The notes: a model not told the origin generated them from the sequence alone. A stretch of 64,000 bases of DNA from Desulfobacula toluolica Tol2 (GCF_000307105.1 NC_018645.1:1190578-1254577), one strand, 5' to 3'; numbered from the stretch's first letter, positions 43,285 through 53,010 are shown. Numbers and translations are program-made.

Positions 43285-45699
43285 TTATTGTTTACCAACC
43301 GAGTTTCGGATGGCATAGGCATTCAACCGTCCCTGGACGTATAATGAAAGGGCGGCAATGGCCTTGTCACAGACTGTGAACACCGGAATGTTGTTTTTTA
43401 TCAGGGCCTCCCTCAGCGGGTCATACAGGCGGCCACCGTCAACAACGGTTACCACAGGAGTGTCACAGGTATTGGTAATGTCAATGATCTGGTTTTTAAT
43501 GCTGTTTTCGTGATTCATATCAAAGTATGGAATCGACGGGCTGTCAAGGGTTTTCATGGCCGGTGACATGGGGTCAAGGCTGACGACGACAGCATCAACA
43601 CCTTTATCTTCTGCCAGTATCCTTGTGATCTGTGCATGGGTGTCATCATCTGCCGCTGGATTGATATCCAGGGGATTGGACAGTGTCACAAAGGCATCCA
43701 GTTTTTTGTGTTTTAAAATATCTGCCACTTTTTCAAGTGTACTCTCTTCAAAACGGGCCAGTTCCATGTGAAAATCATCTGACTGTATGGAATCGGCCAT
43801 GCCCACGGCTTCAAATCCGGCTCCGCTGACGGCAGCCAGGCGGTTGCCCTTGATGGTTTTTTTGCTCATAGTTTCGGCAAGAACGATCAATTCCTGGAAT
43901 TCTGAAAAGGTTCTGGCAACAATGGCCCCGGCCTGGCGTACACAGGATTCACAAACCATGTAGTCCCCGGCAAGGGATGCGGTATGGCTTGAGGTGGCGG
44001 CCTTGCCTTCAGGGGTACGGCCAGCTTTGTAGAATATAAGTTCTTTGCCCGCAAGGACTGCATGTCTGACAGCTTTGCAGAATTCCAGGCCGTCAAGGTC
44101 GTTGAATCCTTCAGCATATACGGCAATGACATCCACTGATTTTGATGTCATGAAATATTGAATCATATCTCCCAGGGTCAGATCTGTCTGATTGCCCATG
44201 GAGATCATATAGGCCGGGCTCATGTGGGGGTATTGGTGACTGCGGTGAAGCATGAAGGCGCCGCTCTGGCTGATCAAGGCAGCCCTGTGAAAAGCACAAT
44301 TTCTTTGTTTTGGCAGTTTTTGTTCAGGTATGAACCAGGTGTCATATCCTCCTGGTTTGGAAATAACGCCCATGCAATTTGCACCAAGAAAGACAGGGCC
44401 GCCTTCTTTTGTACTATGGGCCTGGTCTATTTTTGCAATGATGTCCCGGGCGCGGTTTTTGCTGTCATGGGTTTCGCCCATGCCGCCTGGAATGAGCATG
44501 ACGGTTTCAGCTGCATCAAGGCGGATAATATCGTCCACAAGCTCAGGTACCCGGGCCGCTCCAACAGCAACAATAAAAAGATCCAGTTTTTTGTTTTTTT
44601 CCTGTTTCAAAGCTTCAAGGTTTGGAAGACATCTTACCCCTTCGACTTGGTTTGCACTTTGACTGAAAATAATCGTGTTCTCTTTGCTGAATCCTTCTGC
44701 CAGAATATTGTCCAGGATGATCCTTCCAAAGTTTTTCCGGGTTGAAGAAACCCCTATGATCCCGATGGATTTCGGGTGCAGCAGATTGTCGATTTTTTTT
44801 ACAGGTCTTTTTGCTGCAATTTTTTTGGGCTTGCAAAATTTGCACATGCCGTCCAAAGGCACCATGAGGTAATCGCAAAAGGTAAAGGGATTGACTTCAA
44901 GTTCTTTGATGACAAATGGTGCGTCCGGGTTGGCCTGTGAGTAGTGGTTGCCCATGCGGATAAAGGATTCAAAACATTCAATGAGCTGTTCATCACTTAC
45001 AATGCGCTGTTGTCCACGGGTCAGGCCCGTAAGTTTTCTGTAGGAAATAGTCTGCTTGAAAATTTTAAAAAAAGTGTGGCCGTCATTCATGGCACAGGAT
45101 GCTGCTACAATTGCCTGGCCTTTCCTGAACCGTTTGGCATAAAGTTCTGTATCTGTTCCGCCTAATCCTGCGCTTATAATCGTACCAAATTCCCTGGTAT
45201 GGCGGAGTCCCACGATCAGTTCATTGCCAAAGGCATTTGAATCGGGAGGCATGAACTGAACCTGTAAAATTCCTTGTATATCCTTGCTGATGGCAGCTAT
45301 CAGGGATTCTCCGGAAAGTCCTTTATATGGGGCAGGTGCCGACTCGGGGTTACGTTCGATCCAGGTTGCGTAATTTTCAGGCACCTCGTAAAACATTCGC
45401 CGGACAGCAGAGATAATCCGATGTGGTTCTTTTTTGACAATCCGTACACCGCCCACCTCTGTTTTATGGATTATAAATGGGGATACTATTTTGAGGACGG
45501 TTTTTTCTCCCGGCAAAGCATTTAATGCGTCATCTGACGGGCGCGAACCTCTATGGATAAAATTGTACAGGGGAGGGGTTTCCGCCCCTGACCTTGAAAG
45601 AAGGGTGTATACTTCAAATTCATATAAAAAATTCCGGCTATCTTCATGGGCTGCCGTGAGCATCTGGGTTATGCCACTAAAATCGATGGGTAAGTTCAT
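43285..45699 (-). CDS. Fused ADP-forming acyl-CoA synthetase
   Basis: 804 residues containing both subunits of the acetate-CoA ligase (ADP-forming) family in the order beta-alpha: ATP-grasp domain first (about 10-285; KIVSPFIIHKTEVGGV, FGNELIVGLRHTREFG, VIKELEVNPF), then the CoA-binding and ligase domains (about 310-780; IGIIGVSSTRKNFG, GANCMGVISKPG, ALISQSGAFMLH). The phosphohistidine region is TSSHTASLAGDY (His near 590). It makes ATP from an acyl-CoA or activates an acid. Domain order differs from the common alpha-beta fusions. Monocistronic; a small protein gene is upstream. Confidence 0.9.
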   Translation of the reverse strand: MNLPIDFSGITQMLTAAHEDSRNFLYEFEVYTLLSRSGAETPPLYNFIHRGSRPSDDALNALPGEKTVLKIVSPFIIHKTEVGGVRIVKKEPHRIISAVRRMFYEVPENYATWIERNPESAPAPYKGLSGESLIAAISKDIQGILQVQFMPPDSNAFGNELIVGLRHTREFGTIISAGLGGTDTELYAKRFRKGQAIVAASCAMNDGHTFFKIFKQTISYRKLTGLTRGQQRIVSDEQLIECFESFIRMGNHYSQANPDAPFVIKELEVNPFTFCDYLMVPLDGMCKFCKPKKIAAKRPVKKIDNLLHPKSIGIIGVSSTRKNFGRIILDNILAEGFSKENTIIFSQSANQVEGVRCLPNLEALKQEKNKKLDLFIVAVGAARVPELVDDIIRLDAAETVMLIPGGMGETHDSKNRARDIIAKIDQAHSTKEGGPVFLGANCMGVISKPGGYDTWFIPEQKLPKQRNCAFHRAALISQSGAFMLHRSHQYPHMSPAYMISMGNQTDLTLGDMIQYFMTSKSVDVIAVYAEGFNDLDGLEFCKAVRHAVLAGKELIFYKAGRTPEGKAATSSHTASLAGDYMVCESCVRQAGAIVARTFSEFQELIVLAETMSKKTIKGNRLAAVSGAGFEAVGMADSIQSDDFHMELARFEESTLEKVADILKHKKLDAFVTLSNPLDINPAADDDTHAQITRILAEDKGVDAVVVSLDPMSPAMKTLDSPSIPYFDMNHENSIKNQIIDITNTCDTPVVTVVDGGRLYDPLREALIKNNIPVFTVCDKAIAALSLYVQGRLNAYAIRNSVGKQ

Positions 45700-45741
45700 T
45701 GTTTTGTCAGCTCTTATCAGAATAATGGAATAATTGGAATT

Positions 45742-45942
45742 TTACTTGATTTTCAAATTGATATTATGTGCTTTTATCGTAGCATTAACAGCATCGGTAA
45801 GTGTGTTCATGGGTACATTTGATGTGAATTGTTCCCCGTCGCTTGATATTTTTATCCCTCGAACATTTTTTGTTGTTAATTTCAGCAAAACACTAAGCCC
45901 AAAGGTCTTTGGCACTTTAAAATATTTTTCTTCATTAGTCAT
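45742..45942 (-). CDS. Small hypothetical protein
   Basis: 66 residues with a clear AAAGGA site 7 bases before the ATG. Alternating charged and hydrophobic residues (FGLSVLLKLTTKNVRGIKIS) suggest a small beta-rich fold. No motif recognised. It is 42 bases upstream of the acyl-CoA synthetase gene on the same strand, so they may be co-transcribed. Confidence 0.6.
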   Translation of the reverse strand: MTNEEKYFKVPKTFGLSVLLKLTTKNVRGIKISSDGEQFTSNVPMNTLTDAVNATIKAHNINLKIK

Positions 45943-46135
45943 GATTAATCCTTTCTAGCTGTTTGGTTCTAACAAGGATTTGCGTTGGCATTAAATTGGA
46001 TCTTTGATATTTCTATAGATATTACCTGAATGAGAAGGTAATTGATTATAATAAAAATACTAATGATTTTTTGTTTGTTTGTAAAGTTTTATTTGTGACT
46101 ATTCATGCGGAACCATTCTCTTGAATGATCCTGTA

Positions 46136-47764
46136 TTATTCATTTACAAGTTTATGGAAAATGGATTCCTGTTCATCAAGGACTTCATTAATAATATCAA
46201 TATTTGTCATTGGATTCATAATTACAGATCTTAATACAACATTGTTGTTATAGTCGTCCGGAGAATTTTTCAAGCGGGTTCTTGATACAAAGCTTTTACC
46301 AGCCTCCCTTTGAATCCTTTGAATTTTGATATTGATGTCATCCAGAATATAATTTAGTTTTTGCCGCTCTTCTTTGTCAGCGGTTTCAAGTTTTTTTTGT
46401 ATATCCAGCGGAACCAGTCTGTATGTCAAAATATTTAACTGTGGCTTTGTAACCAGTTGAAACAGGCTTCTTTGACTGATCATTTTTGCAAATTCCCTGG
46501 CTGTTTCAATTCCATGATCAATCATCAGCGCATAGCCTTTTGAGCCCATTATTTTAAGGGCGCTGTCAAGGATCAGGGAATTGGCTTCTCTTGAACCTTC
46601 AAGGGTTTTTATCCCCAGGTCAACGCTGCCTGGTCTGTTGACATAGCTTGAATGGTATACAATATGATCCATGGCTGTGGGATCTTTAAAATAAACCATA
46701 CCCGATGTCATGGGCATGTAAAATTGTTTGTGGCAGTCAATGGCAACAGAGTCCGCCCTTTCAATGCCTTTGAGAAGATGACAGTACTTTTCGGATAAAA
46801 GCACAGGTCCTCCCCATGCAGCATCCACATGAAAATGGATACCATGTTTTTGACAAATATCGGCAAGCTTGGGCAGTGGATCAATAATTCCTGTTTCAGT
46901 GGCACCGGCAATGCCAATAATAGCGACAATTTTTGTTTTTTTGTTTGCCTGGAGTTCTTTGATTTTAGACTTGAGTTTTATGATGTCTATGGTTCGGTTT
47001 GCATCGACATCAATTGGGATCACATTTTGATTCCCCAGACCCAATACTCCCCCTGCTTTTCTTAATGAATAATGCCCTCTTTTTGAAACCAGAACCACGG
47101 CTTTTTCAAGATCATGGGTTTTCATGGCCTCAAAAATGCCGTTTTTTTCGATGCTTTCAAAATTTCCTTTTGAGGGGAAGCATTTGTTTCTGGCAACCCA
47201 TAAGGCTGTAAGATTTGCCGTTGTGCCCCCGGTTGTGAAATTCCCCAGAGATGTTTCCGTGTTCTGAACATGTTCAAGATAGAAATGGTCATCAAAGTTG
47301 AATATCATTCTGTGCATTTTAGCCAGGATTTGTTTTTCCAGTACGGATAAGACTTTTGAAGTTTCAAGTTTGATAACATTCTGGTTTAACGCCGCAGTGA
47401 TTGCTTTTAAATGAACCATAAAAAATGGAATAGCAGAAGTCATATGCCCGATAAAATAAGGAGAGGCTACATTGACGGCTCTTGGGGCAATTTCATTTAT
47501 GATATCTTTGATCACATCTGCCAGTTTTTTTTGCGGATGGGCATTGATCTTTGTATCGGTGTACTCTTCGGCAAGTTTTATCAGGCTGATTTCTTCGGTC
47601 ACCCCAACATGCTTGTTTAGAAAATCATGGAGACCAAACAGGATTTGTTCCATATATTTGACAAGGGTTTTTCTGCCGATTTCATCTTCAGGTCTGATAA
47701 ATACTCTGTTAAGGGTATTCCAGTCTGCAACAAGAGGATATTGTTTGTTCCTTATTTTGACCAT
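46136..47764 (-). CDS. panP: PLP-dependent decarboxylase, PanP-like (aspartate 1-decarboxylase)
   Basis: 542 residues, group II decarboxylase fold. The PLP lysine is in SVAIDCHKQFYMPM (about residue 348), with the His-containing HVDAAWGG stretch before it and NFTTGGTTANLTALWVAR as the substrate loop. The N-terminus (IRPEDEIGRKTLVKYMEQILFG) and length fit the PanP group (beta-alanine for pantothenate in Vibrio and others that lack PanD). A glutamate or tyrosine decarboxylase is the alternative; the substrate is inferred from overall resemblance only. Monocistronic. Confidence 0.8.
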   Translation of the reverse strand: MVKIRNKQYPLVADWNTLNRVFIRPEDEIGRKTLVKYMEQILFGLHDFLNKHVGVTEEISLIKLAEEYTDTKINAHPQKKLADVIKDIINEIAPRAVNVASPYFIGHMTSAIPFFMVHLKAITAALNQNVIKLETSKVLSVLEKQILAKMHRMIFNFDDHFYLEHVQNTETSLGNFTTGGTTANLTALWVARNKCFPSKGNFESIEKNGIFEAMKTHDLEKAVVLVSKRGHYSLRKAGGVLGLGNQNVIPIDVDANRTIDIIKLKSKIKELQANKKTKIVAIIGIAGATETGIIDPLPKLADICQKHGIHFHVDAAWGGPVLLSEKYCHLLKGIERADSVAIDCHKQFYMPMTSGMVYFKDPTAMDHIVYHSSYVNRPGSVDLGIKTLEGSREANSLILDSALKIMGSKGYALMIDHGIETAREFAKMISQRSLFQLVTKPQLNILTYRLVPLDIQKKLETADKEERQKLNYILDDINIKIQRIQREAGKSFVSRTRLKNSPDDYNNNVVLRSVIMNPMTNIDIINEVLDEQESIFHKLVNE

Positions 47765-47983
47765 GTCCTATCTTTTCCCAGCATATAATTTTTTTAAAAT
47801 TTTGTATAATGAACCGTTAGCCTTTAATAGTCAATATTAAATTCGTTTGCTGCTGAATTTTAAACCAGCTTAACATGCAGGTGACCTTGTAATCAAAGTA
47901 AAAGTGAGATAAAGATCTTGTAAACAAGATTAATGTATTTGGATTTTTGCGTTTGTTTTTTTTTGTATACGGGTGTGTCTCAT

Positions 47984-49318
47984 CTACCTTGTATAAGCTA
48001 TCGTGGGAAGCCAGGTGGCCAGTTGTGGCCATAATACAACAATCAAAAGTCCAATAAGCTGGATAAATATAAAGGGAATAATCCCCCTGTATATATGACC
48101 TGTGGTTACCTGTGGAGGTGTCACAGCTTTCAGGTAAAAAAGAGAAAAACCAAATGGAGGTGTCATAAAGGATGTTTGAAGATTAACCGCCAGGAGTACA
48201 CAGATCCAGAGAGGATCAAATCCAAAATCATCCACCAGGATCGGTACTAGCACAGGAACATGGATGAAAATAATTTCAATAAAATCCAGGACAAAACCAA
48301 TAAGAAAAATCAAACCCATGACAATGGCCAGCACAACCCATTTATTATATCCTTCGGCAATACCAAACAAAAAAGTCCTAATCAGTTCATCCCCTTCCAA
48401 TTCACGAAATGTAAGTCCAAATGCATTGGCACCAACCAAAATAATAAAGACCATGCAGGTAAGCCTGGTTGTTGTGGCAGATACTTCTTTTAGGATTGTG
48501 AGATTGAATCTTCTGTTACAGGCTGCAAGCAATATTGCTCCCAAACATCCTACAGAAGCGGCTTCTGTAGGAGAGGCGATTCCGGCAAAAATTGATCCAA
48601 GGACAGCTATGATAAGAAAAAGCGGCGGGAACAGGGCGCATAATGCCTTTTTCAGCAGCAGCTTTTTGTCTTGACCCTGATCTGTATCTATAATTACAGG
48701 CGGTGCAATTTCCGGTTTTACCGTGGCAATGATAAAAATATAAGTCATATATAGAAATACCAGCATCATTCCCGGCAGTACAGCCGCCATGAACAGATCG
48801 CCCACCGGAATCTGGACAATGGTTGCCAAAAGAACCAGTACAATGGAAGGTGGAATGATCTGCCCAAGGGTTCCGGAAGCACATACTGTTCCTGTTGCAA
48901 GTTCAGGCTTGTAACCATGTCGCAGCATGGTGGGGACCGCTAAAAGTCCCATGGTAACGACTGTGGCACCCACAATTCCAGTGGATGCACCAAGAAGGGC
49001 ACCGACCAAAACCGTACTGATGGCAAGACCACCTTTAAGGCGCCTAAATACCAATCCCATTGTTTCCAGCAATTCCTCGGCTAATCCTGATTTTTCAAGG
49101 GTCACTCCCATAAAGACAAACAGGGGAACAGCGATTAGCACAACATTTTTTACAGCTCCCCATATTCGCAATGGCAATAACTCGAAAAATTCCAATCCAG
49201 ATCCAATGAATCCAAAAAATATGGCAGTACCCATGAGGGTGCAGGCAACCGGAAAACCTAGCATGAGCAAAAGGGTAAGCACAAGAAACATCCAGCCGGC
49301 AAGATATTCAGATCCCAT
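47984..49318 (-). CDS. dctM: TRAP transporter large permease DctM
   Basis: 444 residues, about twelve membrane segments. The family motifs are GASTGIVGATVVTMGLLAVPTML, ASGTLGQIIPPSIVLVL and IASPTEAASVG. DctM carries out sodium-coupled uptake of the organic acid bound by DctP. Its ATG overlaps the dctQ stop (TGATG). The final repeat of the operon; a noncoding stretch of about 220 bases follows. Confidence 0.94.
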   Translation of the reverse strand: MGSEYLAGWMFLVLTLLLMLGFPVACTLMGTAIFFGFIGSGLEFFELLPLRIWGAVKNVVLIAVPLFVFMGVTLEKSGLAEELLETMGLVFRRLKGGLAISTVLVGALLGASTGIVGATVVTMGLLAVPTMLRHGYKPELATGTVCASGTLGQIIPPSIVLVLLATIVQIPVGDLFMAAVLPGMMLVFLYMTYIFIIATVKPEIAPPVIIDTDQGQDKKLLLKKALCALFPPLFLIIAVLGSIFAGIASPTEAASVGCLGAILLAACNRRFNLTILKEVSATTTRLTCMVFIILVGANAFGLTFRELEGDELIRTFLFGIAEGYNKWVVLAIVMGLIFLIGFVLDFIEIIFIHVPVLVPILVDDFGFDPLWICVLLAVNLQTSFMTPPFGFSLFYLKAVTPPQVTTGHIYRGIIPFIFIQLIGLLIVVLWPQLATWLPTIAYTR

Positions 49319-49869
49319 CAGTTTGATTCCTCCTGATTTCCATAGGATTTGTTATTCAGAATGATATTCAAATTACGATTAAACATGGAAATTCCCTGGA
49401 GAAAAAACAATACAAAACCCAAAGGTACACAGCCTTTTAATATAAACCGAAACGGGATTCCACCCGGGTCAGGGGAGCCTTCCATAAACTTAAAAGATTC
49501 CCAGGTAAAGACAGATGATATATAGACAATCAAGGCAGCTCCCGGAAAAAGGAAAAAGATACAGCCCATCAGATTAACCCAGGCCTGTGCTTTTTTAGAA
49601 AGGCGCTGGTAGATAACATCCACCCGGACATGCTGGTCATATAAAAGAGTATAGCCGGCTCCCATCAGGAAAATGAATCCAAACAGGTGCCATTCAAGTT
49701 CCTGGGTAAAGACGAAACTTGTATTAAACGCATATCTCATAACAACATCAATAAATACAACTGCAACAAGAAGCGTTACAACCCAGGCAACAAATCGACC
49801 GATCCATTCATTTAATGCATCAATTCCATCTGCAATTTTTCCCATAGATGATCTTAGTCCCATGTCCAT
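49318..49869 (-). CDS. dctQ: TRAP transporter small permease DctQ
   Basis: 183 residues with four membrane segments: EWIGRFVAWVVTLLVAVVFIDVVMRYAF at the N-terminus and the family's ELEWHLFGFIFLMGAGYTLL. Partner of DctM in the membrane part of the transporter. It is 236 bases after dctP, a larger gap than usual; the gap holds the MITE-like inverted repeat 49884-50037. Confidence 0.92.
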   Translation of the reverse strand: MDMGLRSSMGKIADGIDALNEWIGRFVAWVVTLLVAVVFIDVVMRYAFNTSFVFTQELEWHLFGFIFLMGAGYTLLYDQHVRVDVIYQRLSKKAQAWVNLMGCIFFLFPGAALIVYISSVFTWESFKFMEGSPDPGGIPFRFILKGCVPLGFVLFFLQGISMFNRNLNIILNNKSYGNQEESN

Positions 49870-49883
49870 AATCCTTTTTGATT

Positions 49884-50037
49884 TAACTCAACTTTCGGAC
49901 TTAAGCTATAGCAGCCAGGGCCAAGCCTGTTTCCTTATGATTTTCATCAAACCGATAAAAAAACGCAATAATACAAGTCTGATCCCATTGATGACCCAAT
50001 TGATGACCCAATTTTGCCAACTCCGAAAGTTGAGTTA
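49884..50037. mobile_element. MITE-like element between dctP and dctQ
   Basis: 154 bases bounded by perfect 16-bp inverted repeats (49884-49899 and 50022-50037; TAACTCAACTTTCGGA and its complement). It has no ORF. An internal 12-base tandem duplication TTGATGACCCAA lies near the right end. No target-site duplication is obvious. It sits in the intergenic part of a three-gene operon. Confidence 0.6.
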
Positions 50038-50105
50038 TTTAATTTAATGATCCAATGCCTTAATCATCATGAGCAGGATGGGATCGGTCAACGTTTGCGT
50101 CGTGG

Positions 50106-51212
50106 TTATCCTTTTAATTTATATTTGTCAGCCAGAGAATTATAATACGGTTTTTCAGATACTTCCCCCCAGGGTCCGACGATCTTTTTAAAACGTTCAA
50201 AACTTTCATTTACTTTTTTGGCCATTGGGTCTTTAGCTGCAATATCAAAAACAGCATCTTTGGCATGGGATTTGAGATCTGCCAGCACAGGATCTGGCAA
50301 TTTCATAAGGGTAACTTTATGCTGGGTGATCAATTCGTCAAGGGCTTGACCATTACCGGTATTAAACCCTTGTGTTGTCCAGTTGTTAACCTGAGTGCAG
50401 GCAGCATCTAAGATTGCCTGGTATTCAAGCGGTAAAGATTCATAGGCAGTTTTGTTGAAGACAAACTCCACAAAGGGACCGGGTTCATGCCAGCCCGGAT
50501 AATAATAATATTTGGCAACTTTATAAAATCCCATTAATTTGTCGTGGAGAGGGCCGATCCATTCCGTAGCATCAATAACACCACGTTCCAGGTTGGTAAA
50601 TATTTCACTGGCAGGGCAGAGAACAACCGTTGCTCCTAACTTTGCCATGACCTTTCCACCCAATCCGGGAATTCGCATTTTAAGCCCTTTGAAATCATCC
50701 ACAGATTCGATTTTTTTATTGAACCAGCCTGCCATCTGGGGGCCTGTGCAACCACCTGGTCTGGGAATTACATCAAAGGGTGCATACATTTCTTCCCACA
50801 GCTTGAGACCGCCGCCAAACTCATACCAGGCCGACATGCCGGCTCCGTTAAGGCCAAAGGGGACAGCAGCAAACCACTGGGCTGCAGGTGCTTTGCCTGC
50901 CTGGTAATAGCTGACACCTGATCCGGCCTGTACAGTGGTTCCCTTGCTGACGGCATCAAAGGTCTGCAAAGGGGGCACAAGTTCGCCGCCTGCAAAGACT
51001 TTAATTTTAAAAAGACCGCCGCTCATAAGTTCAACTTTTTTAGCCAGCAGTTCTGCGGCATCTTGAAGATATGGCAGTTTGGGCGGCCATGTGGTTACCA
51101 TTTTCCATTTGATTTTTTTCTGGGCATGTACAGCCGGGGCATTAACTATTCCACCGGCGGTCACTGCTGCGACTGTACCAATTGCTGCTTTTTGTAAGAA
51201 TTGTCTTCGTTC
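50106..51212 (-). CDS. dctP: TRAP transporter substrate-binding protein, TakP-like
   Basis: 368 residues from ATG 51212 (AGGAGATCC just before it; an upstream TTG/ATG frame to 51257 is ignored). A Tat-type signal MERRQFLQKAAIG and AHA cut site. DctP fold of the TakP (alpha-keto acid, DHPS or mannitol/chloroaromatic) branch: GAGMSAWYEFGGG, GPQMAGWFNKKI, EWIGPLHDKLMGFY and YYYPGWHEPG. Arginine MRIPGLGG contacts the carboxylate in TakP. First gene of the dctP-dctQ-dctM operon; an operator-promoter lies upstream. Confidence 0.92.
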   Translation of the reverse strand, partial: ERRQFLQKAAIGTVAAVTAGGIVNAPAVHAQKKIKWKMVTTWPPKLPYLQDAAELLAKKVELMSGGLFKIKVFAGGELVPPLQTFDAVSKGTTVQAGSGVSYYQAGKAPAAQWFAAVPFGLNGAGMSAWYEFGGGLKLWEEMYAPFDVIPRPGGCTGPQMAGWFNKKIESVDDFKGLKMRIPGLGGKVMAKLGATVVLCPASEIFTNLERGVIDATEWIGPLHDKLMGFYKVAKYYYYPGWHEPGPFVEFVFNKTAYESLPLEYQAILDAACTQVNNWTTQGFNTGNGQALDELITQHKVTLMKLPDPVLADLKSHAKDAVFDIAAKDPMAKKVNESFERFKKIVGPWGEVSEKPYYNSLADKYKLKG

Positions 51213-51292
51213 CATTGGATCTCCTTTGGCTTTGGGGTAAAATACCTTTCTTAACAAATGAACATCCCACTTTTTAAAATATAGAGATAAGG

Positions 51293-51338
51293 TAGCTATA
51301 TTAAGGTGAACATATAGCTAACAATACTGGCAAGTCAA
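51293..51338 (-). promoter_or_regulatory. Promoter and palindromic operator of the TRAP operon
   Basis: Reading leftward, TTGACT (51338-51333), a 16-base spacer and TATATG (51316-51311). A perfect 9-bp inverted repeat TAGCTATAT / ATATAGCTA (51293-51301 with 51312-51320, 10-base centre) covers the -10 region. That position fits a repressor site. About 80-110 bases before dctP. Confidence 0.55.
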
Positions 51339-51487
51339 TATTTATTTTATAAAAGCCGTTTTCCAGTTGCCGGTTATTTTATGCTGTAGATATATTACAG
51401 TAGACATGGCCTTTTCAACCCCTTGACTTTGTCATTGAGTTTGAATACAAGTGGTTAAAATAAAAGATAATAAAAGGTGTAATCATT

Positions 51488-52552
51488 ATGGAAGTGATAT
51501 CTTATCGTAATAGCTCCTTAATTAAGTTTGCTGCATTTATTATTGTTGTTGCAGGAATGAAAGCCGCCACAGTACTGGTCGTACCGTTTTTGCTGGCGGC
51601 ATTTCTCTCTATTATCTGTACTCCGCCATTGTTCTGGATGCAGAAAAAAGGGATTCCAAGCATGCTGGGTATCTTTATCCTGATGCTGGGGGTGATCGCC
51701 ACCCAGATGCTTTTGGTGAGCCTTGTGTCTTCATCTATTGCGGATTTTTCGCGCAATATTCCTTTTTACCAGGAGCGATTGAAAACCGTAACCTTTGAAA
51801 CTTTGCAGTTGTTGTCCAGATATGGAGTAGAGCTTGAAACAGACAGGCTTGCAGACATATTCAATCCAAGCCGCATCCTTGGGCTTGTTGCAAACACATT
51901 GAATGGACTGGGAGGAGTTTTGACCAATACTTTTTTTGTGTTTTTAACCTTTATCTTTATTCTTTCGGAAGCCGCTGGTTTTCCCAATAAATTGCGTGCC
52001 ATTTTTAATGATAAAAATACGGATCTTAAAAAGTATTCTCAAATTATATCCGGTGTAAACCGGTATCTGGGGATAAAAACGCTTACCAGTCTTGGGACAG
52101 GCATTACCATCTTTATCTGGCTGGCTGTTCAGGGAGTGGATTTTCCCGTTATGTGGGGGGTATTTGCATTTTTATTGAACTATATTCCCAATATAGGTTC
52201 CATCATTGCTGCTGTTCCGGCCGTTCTTCTGGCCTTAATTCAGCTTGGGCCTTTGACTGCCGGGATTGCTGCAACGGGATTTTTAATTGTCAACATATTG
52301 GTGGGAAGTGTGATTGAACCCAGGGTCATGGGTAAGGGAACCGGGCTTTCCACTTTGGTGGTATTTCTTTCCCTGGCTTTTTGGGGATGGGTATTGGGTC
52401 CTGTGGGAATGCTGCTTTCAGTTCCATTGACCATGGCGGTCAAAATTGCTCTGGGAGGAAGGGAATCCACCAGATGGCTGTCTATTTTACTGGGATCAAA
52501 TAAAGAAGCATCAAGATTGCTTGAGGTGAAAACACAATCCTTACCGCGCTGA
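51488..52552 (+). CDS. AI-2E family (PerM/TqsA-type) membrane protein
   Basis: 354 residues with about eight membrane segments in the AI-2E pattern: N-terminal pair of helices, a cytoplasmic or periplasmic helical domain (about 75-135), then the conserved C-terminal half with GVFAFLLNYIPNIGSIIAAVP and LVGSVIEPRVMGKGTGLSTLVVFLSL. This family exports AI-2 or acts as Na/H antiporter; the substrate here is unknown. Convergent with the next gene, overlapping it by 12 bases. Confidence 0.92.
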   Translation: MEVISYRNSSLIKFAAFIIVVAGMKAATVLVVPFLLAAFLSIICTPPLFWMQKKGIPSMLGIFILMLGVIATQMLLVSLVSSSIADFSRNIPFYQERLKTVTFETLQLLSRYGVELETDRLADIFNPSRILGLVANTLNGLGGVLTNTFFVFLTFIFILSEAAGFPNKLRAIFNDKNTDLKKYSQIISGVNRYLGIKTLTSLGTGITIFIWLAVQGVDFPVMWGVFAFLLNYIPNIGSIIAAVPAVLLALIQLGPLTAGIAATGFLIVNILVGSVIEPRVMGKGTGLSTLVVFLSLAFWGWVLGPVGMLLSVPLTMAVKIALGGRESTRWLSILLGSNKEASRLLEVKTQSLPR

Positions 52553-53002
52553 CCCGGAAATATTGAACAACAGAACACCATTTTTAAACTGAGGGCCGCC
52601 AATGGTAATACTGCTGTTATTGTTCAAGAGTACCCGGGTTTGAAAAACCGGGCGCTGATTTTTCTGAATATTGATTTGGTATTGGATTCTTTTGCCTTGC
52701 ATATCCGTTGGCATGATAATCATGGTTCTGTTTCCCGGAAGATTTACCATGCCTTTCCGGTTAAAGCTCAGATTCAATCTTTGTTCGTTCAAAAGCTTGT
52801 AAGAGGTGTATTTGAATACGGATTTAAGTTCGGAAATAATTGGTTTTAAAGCTGGATCGACAATGTTTGCTCCTGTTTTTGTTGAAGCATGAATCACTTT
52901 TATGTCCGTTAAAACCTGACTCTTCGCAAATGCGGGCTGCGTAAACAAACAAAAACAAGATATTCCTGCGAGTATGAAGATTGTTTTCATGAATCTGGCC
53001 AT
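52541..53002 (-). CDS. Secreted hypothetical protein of the ECF-sigma operon
   Basis: 153 residues from ATG 53002 (GGGG upstream; an ATG at 52990 is possible). Signal peptide (IFILAGISCFCLFTQPAFA) then a beta-rich region with LPGNRTMIIMPTDM and RVLLNNNSSITIGG. No cysteines in the mature part. Not recognised. It follows the anti-sigma gene on the same strand, with one repeat copy between them, so it is probably in the regulon of the sigma factor. Confidence 0.65.
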   Translation of the reverse strand: MARFMKTIFILAGISCFCLFTQPAFAKSQVLTDIKVIHASTKTGANIVDPALKPIISELKSVFKYTSYKLLNEQRLNLSFNRKGMVNLPGNRTMIIMPTDMQGKRIQYQINIQKNQRPVFQTRVLLNNNSSITIGGPQFKNGVLLFNISGSAR

Positions 53003-53010
53003 GATGCCCC

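Noticed and set aside
45734-45958. ORF on the plus strand opposite the 66-residue gene
   Set aside because: The minus-strand frame has the ribosome site; the plus-strand frame has none and is a shadow.
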